The notes under the pieces: model-generated
What the model was told of the DNA's origin: nothing
Database searches by the model: none
What the model saw: the letters and a program-made list of their open reading frames with translations, nothing else
Assembly: GCF_963678635.1 (NCBI RefSeq)
Contig: NC_087065.1
Span: 75,647,345-75,711,344 of the forward strand
From: Symsagittifera roscoffensis
Lineage: Eukaryota; Xenacoelomorpha; Acoela; Convolutidae
Length of the DNA: 64,000 nt
Reading direction: 5' to 3'
Position numbers and translations under genes: made by a program
Shown here: piece after piece, positions 9,801-18,512 of the stretch
How positions within the stretch are numbered: the first letter of the stretch is position 1
Layout of the letters: each line of letters starts with the position of its first letter

Positions 9801-11126
9801 CACCATGCGATATAATTGGGCAATCGTCGCGCCTCCAAAGGCCATCACCGTGGTGACCCATGAGGTCCTCAAATTCGACAGCACTCTGACTAAGCTGTCT
9901 CCCAATATCAGGTGAGATGTCCCGAGTGGTGGTTGCTGCAGGTTCACAGCCGGGCTCCAGGTAGCTCGATTGAAGCAGGCTCTCGGATCTGTCTCCGGAA
10001 CTCCCGTGAAATTATACTTCAATTGATTATTCTTCTGCACGTCTATTACACGAGACACTTTCTTCGCTGGCATCTTCCTTACTTTCCTCTCTGGGATTCT
10101 CGAGTTCCCCATGAGTGGTGTCACGTTACTCATCCTTTGTCTGATTACTGTCTGGGAGAGTTTTACTCTGCCCGTATCGTCAATCGTTCCATAGGGTGCA
10201 GTCACCCCGGAACCTGGTGCATTCTTGTTAGCGACCAATCGTCCAGCGGTCTCTATCAGTTTTCTCACTGTCTGTTCTACGACGGGATCACCCAAGGTGT
10301 CACTAGGATCCGGGATTGTTACTCGGTTCGTCTCTGCTGGAAGCCGTGTCTCCGTTGTTTGACTCATTTCTCGAGGTGTCAAGAGCTCCATCGGGGACTG
10401 CCCACGAGGAATATCCCTTGCAGGTATCACTTTCTCAATGGACGTCCTCAACGCCACCTGCTCCGATCGCTCTTTGTATTCCTGCCTTAAGCGTTCGATC
10501 TCCTGACCCTGCTTTTTGTTGCAGTCTTCAAACAACTTTCTCCACATGTCCCGGTCTTCCTCCATCGCCAGCATGGTCTTCGTCATCTCGTCTAACTCCT
10601 TCTTCGTACTTCTCAACTGATCGTTCATCTCGTCCAGATCTTGTATGGTTTGGTTCGTCTGAACCTTCTGTGTTACTTTCGCCCCTTTTGGTGGCACAGC
10701 TGCTCTCAGTGGTGAACCAGACGAGGTCGCCTCGCTGTTCATCTCCCGATGCATTCTCGTCAGCCCAGGTTTGGGCTTGGAGGGCATTGGCATCTCACCT
10801 GGTTGGTAAGTCCTAGAACTTCCCAACCCAGGCTCATTCGCCAAGTCACTCCCTGAGAGAGCCCCGTTTCTCCACCTCATCACTCTCATGTTCGGGCGGT
10901 CTAGTACTCCTCTTTCTCCATATGCTGCCATCAACAGGACTTCCGTGGGGCGGTCCCCACGGTTGTCGTGCCCCAAGATGTTAATCAGGGCGGTCAGCAA
11001 CATGACCACCTCTGGGTCCTCCAGAGCGAAGTCTCGTTCGATCAGCCGACGATAGATCGCATCTACCATCGGTCCTACATATGCCTCTGCCAGGTCCATC
11101 AATTCATCCAGGTTGAAATTGTCCAT
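6819..11126 (-). CDS. Element 1 ORF2, SGNH/GDSL-type hydrolase domain protein
   Basis: 1435 codons. Layout: a helical N-terminus; a coiled coil at about residues 158-225; and an SGNH hydrolase domain at about 403-582 with GDSL (409-412, Ser411), a glycine block (FGG near 431), GTND (458-461, Asn460) and DGIH (554-557, Asp554 and His557), so every block needed for catalysis is present. A disordered linker (about 590-700) follows. A second region at about 860-1000 has IVFAGINDHL, which resembles the Asn block of a second SGNH fold but lacks a clear GDS motif. The rest is unrecognised. SGNH enzymes are serine esterases/lipases. Related esterase domains occur in ORF1 of CR1-type LINEs, but the substrate here is unknown. 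It lies 411 bp after Gag-Pol and overlaps ORF3 by four bases (ATGA). Confidence 0.9.
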   Translation of the reverse strand: MDNFNLDELMDLAEAYVGPMVDAIYRRLIERDFALEDPEVVMLLTALINILGHDNRGDRPTEVLLMAAYGERGVLDRPNMRVMRWRNGALSGSDLANEPGLGSSRTYQPGEMPMPSKPKPGLTRMHREMNSEATSSGSPLRAAVPPKGAKVTQKVQTNQTIQDLDEMNDQLRSTKKELDEMTKTMLAMEEDRDMWRKLFEDCNKKQGQEIERLRQEYKERSEQVALRTSIEKVIPARDIPRGQSPMELLTPREMSQTTETRLPAETNRVTIPDPSDTLGDPVVEQTVRKLIETAGRLVANKNAPGSGVTAPYGTIDDTGRVKLSQTVIRQRMSNVTPLMGNSRIPERKVRKMPAKKVSRVIDVQKNNQLKYNFTGVPETDPRACFNRATWSPAVNLQQPPLGTSHLILGDSLVRVLSNLRTSWVTTVMAFGGATIAQLYRMVELMNPGKIPNVMILVGTNDISRGSDEQEALWEAMMVCLFTTLWQKFSCAVLTVCTVPMNTRSLTASGRRHNEGVMRWNNILRNLANRNAGRMILMDIEHELRAMDQARLTTDGIHFDSVEGQAWLNRVFQERLDELEAELFDTGVLKEEGTVSDTVITTFVPPNLETRLGTVPAAINYRQQSSSEPGRRTDVQDRLGEAPMRRTIHPRRRIGPVNQPIEEVAGTSRSDTRSETTSTSREERPSRGSLMWSRSIPSPWHIYKEELMKLDLQRVSFIEDARRMLNGATLSVSRLYSITGVDWLIAASINFSSTTALRFADLEGLPSNNTIGPVNARPLQDVRLNHGERNREERPGRFLTARAPIGQHVKIFRQLTTPPGHVKERVYPKLVNQDGDAQIYGGLTAIKKDETIFAAYDKAEMRKAKIMVVANSEFVYTSKSLFWPDVIMLAAVDLDLSQSVSLAIGVQRQTEMNPITIVFAGINDHLHSRGFLSRLRDPATAENAVWPAIKDILESMGEVVDATKEGSFNKVTLRVVFALSPGYAYLPDGLKFVYAMVALLSEGKYDVIISAPNRMIEMENLRPLKAELPAVWSDISNAMRGFKDHALHMLVLDEVLGLELSNFSRQLKLKPGIDDDHRVITAMSNDLWFRAMEVASEDTRRKNSLETRAHLEAMVLRTKPEANQWLHLNPRVAALGADAFQQGPVMITKIHAYLLKEVHLAENNGEKTAEFVNRMCQITLETFWTQEVKGQEGFERTDSMLEGLGAGWTASFLAKVYPKVSHYLIKEFLQAVVKVSIVELIALFVTFGAENFVKGPVILLTDGIQNLRLDGLLTLIAITHGNLGGLMKLARCPEQMKERVRNLDMKKSTDSWNKIRDLRHTLIQYLLQQNRFGTGEDETIEREEDVRRHVGGMPLLTDLSLAMRIDPLALIRGVTEFVTVIYGPAVTFAFPDVKVEAYRRSVLHLNLISAVDGSTLNWCEQHALRELMSEDLKSQR

Positions 11127-11537
11127 ACTGTTCTTTCCAAGTTTGATTTGATTTCGATCTCAAGTTTTGACTCAAGTGAGCAATTAAATGATCAATCAGG
11201 ATCTAGAAAAGGAATCACGACTGTCACACCTGTCAGTTTCACCTTAATATATATCGTTAAAATTTGCTTAAAGACAGTTCAGATAAAAAGATATTTATCC
11301 TAAAATTTATTAAAATCAATTGGTTTCTAAAATTTTGGAATTCGACCTAAGATTGGACAGTCCAAACTTTGGATCTATTCCCAAGATCGTCATTTAGTTG
11401 TTCATGGTCACTAACCCCTACTTACCCATGATCTTAATAACCTAACACATAACATAACATAACATAACATAACATAACACACTTATCACATATTACATGC
11501 AACTTGGTCTTTGGCCTAACACCCTCTCGCTCATCAC
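11127..11537 (-). other. Gap between Gag-Pol and ORF2, with an ACATA tandem repeat
   Basis: 411 bp of AT-rich noncoding DNA. About seven copies of a 5-base unit (aacat) run from 11445 to 11480. A palindrome with the GGACAGTCC core sits at 11353-11365, the same core seen twice beside the 3' LTR. ORF2 must be reached by a spliced RNA, an internal promoter or an internal entry site, none of which I can identify. Confidence 0.6.
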
Positions 11538-14500
11538 TCAGCCTATACTTAAATAATATTTCTTATGTAGATACACTTGTATGTTCGTATCAGAGAATAT
11601 CACGTGTACAAGCGCGTACAATTCCCGAGGATGCAGTCTTCCTCTATTTGGATCGTACACTGGAAGCGAAAGCTCCTTCACGTCCATTTCCACAAGGAAG
11701 TCCCTCAGCCTCGTCAAAGACAAGACTAGGTTTTCTGGGTCCACGTGCTGCTTCTCTGTCGCCCTCGTTACCAAGAAGCATAAGTACTTTCCCGGTATCT
11801 GCGACACCGCCGGGGGTAAGGCTGCTACGCCCCCTATCCCTGGTCTTTGCTTCCAAAGGAATTCCACGTTTTTGTATTCCCTCTTAAAATCTGCCGCTAG
11901 CGCCGTCCTAAAACTCATGTCTGCTGTGATTGCTATCGCACATGTTCTGTTTGTGAGTATGAAATCACTATCTGTTAGTACTATGTTACTTGAATATTCA
12001 TTTGGTAAGTTAAAATATGACTCAACTACCCTGCCTATGTCAGGTTTTTTAGGTTCTTCGCCTGTTTCTGCTTCTAAGTCTCCTGTTTCTCTTGCTATTC
12101 TCAATTTTTTTATTATCAAGTTTTCAGTGTGGGTAAGTCCTACCCCCACTCCCCGGACAAAAATATCCATCGGCGTCCCCGTCGATCGCATACCGGGTAT
12201 TAAGTCAAGATTAGAAGCTGGAATGAGAAGTTGTCCTTCCTGGGCAGCCCAGGAAGGATCATCTCGTTCGGTCTTAATGTATTTCGCGCTTTCGCGATCT
12301 ACGTCTTGAATCGTAACGCTGGTCTCTTTAGGGTCTGATGTCATTTCATTCAGCCACTCTAAGACACGCAGGTTCGTCAGGTCTTGTTCGTTTGACTGCT
12401 GTTGCTCATCGTCGAACTCCACCTCGGGTTTCGACCAGTCGTCAACCCATTCATCGTTGTGATCATCGACTATGTCAATGTCCTGTGACACGGTTATTTC
12501 CTCTAAACCCACTACTTCCTCCACTATTTTCTTTAGATCTATCCTATCCACTACAAAGTCGTCACCGTAAGGATTGTATTTCTTTCCTAGTCTCGTCCCG
12601 TCTTTCTGACGAGTCTGCATCGTGAACGGAAGATCTGGTTCCATGTTCTTGGGAACCTCTGTCTGTTCGGAATCCTGCCAATCTTCCTCTGCGTAGGGCA
12701 AGGTTTCATCGTCCGCTTCGATCTGTTCGTTTGGATCCAGGTCCAATGGTGTATCCGTACCCTCCTCTACGACTTCGTTTCCATCGTTCTTCTCCCTGGT
12801 GCCTTTTTCATTGACCTCACAAGCAGGATCCATCATAAGATAATCCCCTTCCTCCATGTCTGCAGGTATACACCAGTCTTCTGTCGATGGATTGTGTGGC
12901 TTGATGTTCTCGTAGTGGGCGGCTCGGCCAGTACTCAGTCTATAAAAGCGTCCCTCTTGGTGCACCTCTGTAATCATGAAGGGTCCCCTCCACTTCTTCA
13001 GAAGCTTTTTTGTCCCTTTCGGTGGTATAACGTTCTGAAATACCCATACGTAGTCTCCCACCGAGTAAGCCTTTGCACCAGCTGCTTTCTTGTCGAATCT
13101 TTTCCTCTGCCTTGCCTGTGCCTGCTGAGTGTTTCGTCTACACAAGTCGTTCAACTCCTGTTGGCGTCTGATCACATCCCTCACGTAGACCTGTGGGGAT
13201 GTTTTCTTTCCCTCATACTCTGGGTAGAAGAATGTCAAGGGTAAAGACTTCTCGTGTCCCGTCAGCATCATGTGTGGACTGACTCCAGTGGTGGAGTGTT
13301 GCGTGCTATTATAAGCTCCCATCACCTGTGGAAGGTATCTGTCCCAATCGGTCATGTACCTGGAACAATATACCCTCAGCATCGACACTAACGTCCTATT
13401 CTGTCTTTCCACTAAGCCATTCGTCTGAGGGTGGTATGTCGTGGAGTGAGCCTGAGCGACTTGTGACCGTCTCATAAGCTCTTTCGTAAGCTCGCCTACG
13501 AAAGCCGTTCCATTGTCCGATTGAAACGTCATTGGACATCCGTGTCTTGCTATCCACGTATTGATCAGGTGGTCGCATGTCTCTTCCGCCGAGGCAGTTA
13601 TGCAGGGCACGGCCTCTGCATACTTCGTGAAGTGATCTATCATGACCAAGACTTGGTTGTAACCACTGTCTGTCATGCATATCTTCTGGTGATCTATCTG
13701 CACCACCTCGTTGAATTCAGACGACTCAATTGATTGTAAAGGAAATCGCAACTTCCTAGGATCCTTGACCTGTTGGCGTGACAGACATGCTGTCACCCAT
13801 TTCTCGCATGCCTTTTTCATCCCAGGCCACTCAAAGCGCTTCAGAATCCTCTGATACACTTTGTCGATCCCTTGATGGCCCATCTGATCATGCGACCTGA
13901 ATAATAGTTCTGTCTGATAGAGTTGCGGCAACACTATCGCGTTATATTTGTATAAGACCTTGTCTTCTTCTCTTCTCCTGCAAGCCACGATCCCGTCCTT
14001 GTTCAGATATAATCTCCCCTCCTTCTGCATGAAGTATTGTCTCAGGATCCTATAGCTGTCTTCTTCCAGGTCACCTTTGTCAGGTGCACCGTTTTCTATC
14101 CACCTTTTTAGGTTGCTTGTCATGCGATCATTTCTCTGCGCCCTTAGAAGGTCCGAGAGTCTGTATCTCGCCTTCAAGTACGTCTTCATGACTCTCATCT
14201 GACTGTTCAGCTCGTCGGGCTGATGTGTGTCTTCTTCCATCTTAACGCACCAAATCTTCGCCAACGGTTGTGTTTCTTGTTGAAACGGCTGAAGATCAGT
14301 CCTGACTACCTCTTTCTGCGGCAACAGGCTTATCGAACGTTTCGATACCGCTATCGTTTCTAAGTCATCCGCTGCGTTGTCAAAGACTCTTTCGCTTGGT
14401 ATTAGGTAGCGATCACTGTCAGGATCCTGGTACACCTCTCTGTCCAGGTCTCTCGCCCGAGTTTCCACTAGTAGCGTGTGTATCGCCAGTTCTGACAGCT

Positions 14501-17500
14501 CGGATCCTGAACTCGAGTTCCTGTCTGAATAGGTGTCCATTCCTGAGTTTCGGGAATCATCATCTGTCGAAGAGGTTGTGCTGTAGACTGCACGCTCCTC
14601 CAGATCATGTCTGTGCCTTCTTCGCATCCATCTGAACTCCCCGGACAAAACCTTGTTCTCTCGGTCCTGTTTCTCATCAGGAATTTCCTCGTTTATCTCA
14701 GACTCCCCGGACAAATTTCCTTGTCCCGGGTGTTGATCTTGTGATCGCCGGTTTTTCTCCTCATTCTTCTCCCCGGACAAATAGTCTTGCAGCAGATTTT
14801 GTTCTACCTCTTCACCCTCTTTTTCCCGGTCTACAAAGGTGACGGTTTTCTTTCGCTTGCTGCTCCCCTGTTCTTTCTGTCCATAAGAAGTACTGGTTAA
14901 AATCTCTTGGGATATTGAGGATACTAGTTGCTGAACTATTGTCCTACAATCCCTCTCGTTTTCTTCGTGCTGTCGTCTGGACGGCATGATCTTCACCTTC
15001 TCACTGACTGTTAGCGATGCCACTGTTGCTGTCCACTCGGGGTCATCTCTGGTCACTTCTCTTTCTAACAATCCACCCAGTATCCGCATCACTTGTGGTG
15101 TGACTTGCACCGTTTTATCCAATAATGAGAGGCTGTTTATATTCATGCGAGAGAGTTCTTGCTGGACCAGGTTCGAGCGCAGCAACAATTCCAAGGGGAC
15201 CGGGTCCTCCCTTGACAGGATCTTTATCTCGGCTGCTTTCTCTACAGGTAACTCAGGATGCCCCGGAATTGGATGTCCCGACTTATCCAACCATCTCGTT
15301 AAGGGAAGCGCTTCATAAGTTTCTTTGTCCAGAAACGAGAATCCCTCCTTTACTTCCGCCTGATTGGCCTGCTTCTGCTCCAATCTTTCATAGAACTCAG
15401 TTTTCTTGCTGAGACTGTCAGCATTCTGATGTTTATCACGCATCCTGTGTTCGATTATCATATGGTAGCCATCCAGTCTTACTATCCATCTACCAATATA
15501 ACTCTGATCCATCGAGTAGGTCTTCAACCAGGATAACGCTCTGTTGTCCACGCGTAACTTGAAGGGAGCGCTCCCCAAGTATGCACGGTACTTCTCCACG
15601 AAGGTAACTACTGCAAACATTTCGGCTTTTGGTGCGCCATATTTCATCTCTGTGTCACTCAAGACTTTGCTGCCGTATGCAATGGGACGGAGGACTGTTC
15701 TTCCGTTCCATTCTTGCTCTTGATGCAATATTCCTGAGATGGCCACCACCGATGCGTCTGTGTCAAGAACATACATGCCCTTTTCTGTAGGCATGCCCAG
15801 CACTGGCGCTTCGCACAGTTCCCGCTTTATGTTCTCGAAAGCAACTTGTGCCTCATCGTTCCATTCGAACTTTTTCCCTTTGTTGCGCATCAGCTTCTGC
15901 ATCGGGTACACCTTGTCCGCGTATCCTTTTATGAATTCTCGGTAGTAATTGGCAAACCCTAGGAAGCTCATGAGCTGTGTGTCCGTTCTAGGAGCTTTCC
16001 ATGTCAGCACAGCCTCTACTGCTTCTGGATCTGGCCTCACACCATGCCTGTCCACCATTCTTCCCAGGTACTTGATCGAATCCCTAAGGATTTCACATTT
16101 CGATGGTTTGCATTTCAAGCCTGCTCTTTTCATACATCCGAAGACCTCATCGAGCCGATCAATGTGATCCTCCAGGGTCGGTGTCGCTATGACTACATCA
16201 TCCACGTAGCACATCAAGAGATTCCCGTACTTTTTGGTCACTCCTGTCAAAGCCTGAGCCATCAGCCTTTGAAAAGTTGCTGTTGCATTGCACAAGCCGA
16301 AGGGCATCCTCTTCCACTGGTACAACCCCAATTCGCACGCGAATCCGGTTTTCTCCCTGTCCTTCTTTCGCAGAGGAACCTGCCAGAAGGCAGAACCCAA
16401 GTCCAATGTGGTGAAGAACTTCGCATCACCAAGTTTGGATAGGCTCTCGTCTATTCGCGGTATCGGGTACGCATCTTTAATCGTTACCGCGTTCAAGTAA
16501 CGAAAGTCGCAACAAAATCTAAGCTGCCCCCCTTTCTTTTTCGCCATTACTACTCCGCAAGCCCATGGTGATTTCGAGGGTTCTATCATGTCGTATTCAA
16601 GCAACATTTCTATTTCCTCTCGGTACGCTTCCGATTTATGTGGCGTCATTCGCCTTGCGCCTTCCCTATGGGGAACGGCGCCCTCTTCTAGTTCGATTTC
16701 GTGTTCGACGAAATTACAGCAACCGATGTCCGCCTTATGTTTTGAAAATACTTCGGCGTTCCGATCTAGGAGGTCCCGCAATTTTTCAAAATCTCCCTCA
16801 CCTATTTTTCCTTTTAAATGTTCTATTTCTGGCAAAACCGGTTTGTCAGAATCTAGTTCATATGACGAGGGGCGTTCCGGAAAATTCGAGCAGCTTGATA
16901 AGCCGTCGTCCGTTTCGGATTTCATTGAAAACAATTCACGAATAGATTTTAATTCATCAATCCTCTTTAAAATTTTATCTTTATTGGCATGATAAGGACA
17001 GTCTTTCACACTATATTTCTTCAAGTTTTGTGTCTCTTCATAGTCGGTCCTCATCGGCAATGCGTAACCAAGCTTCTTTCCACGCTGGATTGAAACCGTT
17101 GTGTCCAGTGTGTTCAACAACACACTGACACACAGTCCGTTTCGCGTTACCGAGAAGCTCCGGCCTAAAATCACCGAACTCTGACTATTTGGATTCGGTA
17201 CTAAGCAAACCTGTTTACTATCACTTAACGAATTTAAATTTCTCATTCTAAAAATCGCTACTACAGCTTGTCCTGGTTGTAATTTTACTTTTCTATCCAA
17301 AAAAACTGGTACCTTATTCTCGTCTGTTATTATCCTATTAATTGGTCTCTTAACATACTTTCGGTCCGGGTTTCTAATCCGTATTAGACCGTTGTTCAAG
17401 TCAATCATCACGTCAAAGTTCCTGACAAAATCTCTGCCCAAGATGAATTGGTCGGCGTCGTCCAGATTCTCTACCACCAGGAAGCTCATCCAAAGGTTCC

Positions 17501-18512
17501 GTCCTCCCATGTGAAGGACCGTCACCGGTGTTCTTCCGGCTACGTAGATAGCTCCTCGATTTGCAGCGACTAGTCGGAGATTCGTAGGAATCAAATCTTC
17601 CCGCGTGAAGCCCATTCTCTCCCAGGTTTTTATCGGCATCACACTCACCACCGCGCCCGTGTCCAGAAGCCCTGTGACTCCGATTTTTGTTCCGTTGGTG
17701 TCAAGCAGGTGTGCTGTCACATCTGCTTCATATCCAATATGTACCGCGTCTTGTTCCATCATGGCGTCATGGCCTATCCTGCGGACTTTGAGTTCCTCCT
17801 CACCCAAATAGATCTGCCCCAGTGTGTTTGCCTCTTTGCTTATCGTTGTCACTACACCAAATTTATCCATGGTTCCAGTCTCTCTTCCGACGTGTGCCTC
17901 ACTCTCCTGGATCGAACTATTGAGACTGACTTGAGATCCAAAGTCCCCTTGCTCCTCTTCATCCTCTTCCTCCTGGGACTCCCCATCGTTTCCTGCTCCT
18001 CCTCCCATGCTGAATGGAAAGATGTTTCCGAAGGTGTTCTTCATTCTTTCTGAGAACGATGATGAGGTTGTTTGTCTTCCAGTTCCGCTTGCCATCATAG
18101 TGTTGTCTGTCGGAGATCTTCTAGTTGCCGTTACTTCAGTTGAGATGTCGGACAGTTCCGACATCTCCTCTCGATCCAATGTCCCGGTGGAAGTGGCAAA
18201 ATCATGGCCTTGTTCTACCGGAGTAGATTCACTCGCCAGCCTTCTGCCTCTCCCTTCCAGTCCATTTACTCCCTGGTTGTCGTTCATGGTATGGTCCGTA
18301 TTGACCTCCACTTCTAACAGTTCTCTTCGCTCTTCTGAGGTCTTTTGACTTCTCGTTTCAACCATTCTGCCTGAAACCGTCCCCTCTTTATCGGACCGGG
18401 TTCGCTTGATCCAATCCACAAAAGGATCGGTCATCGTTTTCCTTTGCTTTTCAGGTATGAATTTCCTAGAGCTATTACCTCGTTTTGGTATCCTTGACTT
18501 GTCTAAACTCAT
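11538..18512 (-). CDS. Element 1 Gag-Pol polyprotein, Gag largely deleted, macrodomain at the C-terminus
   Basis: 2324 codons. In order: an acidic Gag N-terminus (1-230); retropepsin-like protease with DTGA (284-287) and ILGRDF (357-362); RT with TLDLGSAF (motif A Asp704) and YVDD (769-772); RNase H with TDAS (Asp919), Glu964, Asp989 and Asp1032; a linker (1040-1530); integrase with H1541, H1546 and C1576 but Arg at 1579 where the fourth zinc ligand belongs, core D1607, D1666, E1702 (D,D35E) and a GPF motif in the C-terminal module (WRGPF, 1841-1845). An acidic tail leads to a macrodomain-like region (about 2175-2317). Compared with element 2, the capsid and zinc-knuckle coding is missing, with the joint near codon 231 (17814-17820). 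Start: the first ATG at 18512, although an in-frame ATG at 18434 aligns with the start of element 2 Gag. Confidence 0.95.
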   Translation of the reverse strand: MSLDKSRIPKRGNSSRKFIPEKQRKTMTDPFVDWIKRTRSDKEGTVSGRMVETRSQKTSEERRELLEVEVNTDHTMNDNQGVNGLEGRGRRLASESTPVEQGHDFATSTGTLDREEMSELSDISTEVTATRRSPTDNTMMASGTGRQTTSSSFSERMKNTFGNIFPFSMGGGAGNDGESQEEEDEEEQGDFGSQVSLNSSIQESEAHVGRETGTMDKFGVVTTISKEANTLGQIYLGEEELKVRRIGHDAMMEQDAVHIGYEADVTAHLLDTNGTKIGVTGLLDTGAVVSVMPIKTWERMGFTREDLIPTNLRLVAANRGAIYVAGRTPVTVLHMGGRNLWMSFLVVENLDDADQFILGRDFVRNFDVMIDLNNGLIRIRNPDRKYVKRPINRIITDENKVPVFLDRKVKLQPGQAVVAIFRMRNLNSLSDSKQVCLVPNPNSQSSVILGRSFSVTRNGLCVSVLLNTLDTTVSIQRGKKLGYALPMRTDYEETQNLKKYSVKDCPYHANKDKILKRIDELKSIRELFSMKSETDDGLSSCSNFPERPSSYELDSDKPVLPEIEHLKGKIGEGDFEKLRDLLDRNAEVFSKHKADIGCCNFVEHEIELEEGAVPHREGARRMTPHKSEAYREEIEMLLEYDMIEPSKSPWACGVVMAKKKGGQLRFCCDFRYLNAVTIKDAYPIPRIDESLSKLGDAKFFTTLDLGSAFWQVPLRKKDREKTGFACELGLYQWKRMPFGLCNATATFQRLMAQALTGVTKKYGNLLMCYVDDVVIATPTLEDHIDRLDEVFGCMKRAGLKCKPSKCEILRDSIKYLGRMVDRHGVRPDPEAVEAVLTWKAPRTDTQLMSFLGFANYYREFIKGYADKVYPMQKLMRNKGKKFEWNDEAQVAFENIKRELCEAPVLGMPTEKGMYVLDTDASVVAISGILHQEQEWNGRTVLRPIAYGSKVLSDTEMKYGAPKAEMFAVVTFVEKYRAYLGSAPFKLRVDNRALSWLKTYSMDQSYIGRWIVRLDGYHMIIEHRMRDKHQNADSLSKKTEFYERLEQKQANQAEVKEGFSFLDKETYEALPLTRWLDKSGHPIPGHPELPVEKAAEIKILSREDPVPLELLLRSNLVQQELSRMNINSLSLLDKTVQVTPQVMRILGGLLEREVTRDDPEWTATVASLTVSEKVKIMPSRRQHEENERDCRTIVQQLVSSISQEILTSTSYGQKEQGSSKRKKTVTFVDREKEGEEVEQNLLQDYLSGEKNEEKNRRSQDQHPGQGNLSGESEINEEIPDEKQDRENKVLSGEFRWMRRRHRHDLEERAVYSTTSSTDDDSRNSGMDTYSDRNSSSGSELSELAIHTLLVETRARDLDREVYQDPDSDRYLIPSERVFDNAADDLETIAVSKRSISLLPQKEVVRTDLQPFQQETQPLAKIWCVKMEEDTHQPDELNSQMRVMKTYLKARYRLSDLLRAQRNDRMTSNLKRWIENGAPDKGDLEEDSYRILRQYFMQKEGRLYLNKDGIVACRRREEDKVLYKYNAIVLPQLYQTELLFRSHDQMGHQGIDKVYQRILKRFEWPGMKKACEKWVTACLSRQQVKDPRKLRFPLQSIESSEFNEVVQIDHQKICMTDSGYNQVLVMIDHFTKYAEAVPCITASAEETCDHLINTWIARHGCPMTFQSDNGTAFVGELTKELMRRSQVAQAHSTTYHPQTNGLVERQNRTLVSMLRVYCSRYMTDWDRYLPQVMGAYNSTQHSTTGVSPHMMLTGHEKSLPLTFFYPEYEGKKTSPQVYVRDVIRRQQELNDLCRRNTQQAQARQRKRFDKKAAGAKAYSVGDYVWVFQNVIPPKGTKKLLKKWRGPFMITEVHQEGRFYRLSTGRAAHYENIKPHNPSTEDWCIPADMEEGDYLMMDPACEVNEKGTREKNDGNEVVEEGTDTPLDLDPNEQIEADDETLPYAEEDWQDSEQTEVPKNMEPDLPFTMQTRQKDGTRLGKKYNPYGDDFVVDRIDLKKIVEEVVGLEEITVSQDIDIVDDHNDEWVDDWSKPEVEFDDEQQQSNEQDLTNLRVLEWLNEMTSDPKETSVTIQDVDRESAKYIKTERDDPSWAAQEGQLLIPASNLDLIPGMRSTGTPMDIFVRGVGVGLTHTENLIIKKLRIARETGDLEAETGEEPKKPDIGRVVESYFNLPNEYSSNIVLTDSDFILTNRTCAIAITADMSFRTALAADFKREYKNVEFLWKQRPGIGGVAALPPAVSQIPGKYLCFLVTRATEKQHVDPENLVLSLTRLRDFLVEMDVKELSLPVYDPNRGRLHPRELYALVHVIFSDTNIQVYLHKKYYLSIG
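11562..11990 (-). other. Macrodomain-like region at the end of Gag-Pol
   Basis: Residues about 2175-2317 follow the strand and helix pattern of a TARG1/OARD1-type macrodomain: AIAITADMSFRTALAADFK for the nucleotide-loop and first helix, GGVAAL, then YLCFLVTR, the helix NLVLSLTRLRDFL, the strand KELSLPVYDP and the last strand IQVYLHKK. The GCGLD-like catalytic loop of OARD1 is replaced by DPNRGRL, so ADP-ribose binding may remain but the known hydrolase residues are not conserved. The call is by pattern memory only. Confidence 0.65.

Noticed and set aside
11504-18348. Many plus-strand ORFs opposite Gag-Pol and ORF2-ORF4
   Set aside because: They lie antisense to long, domain-bearing frames and show no motifs; treated as shadows.
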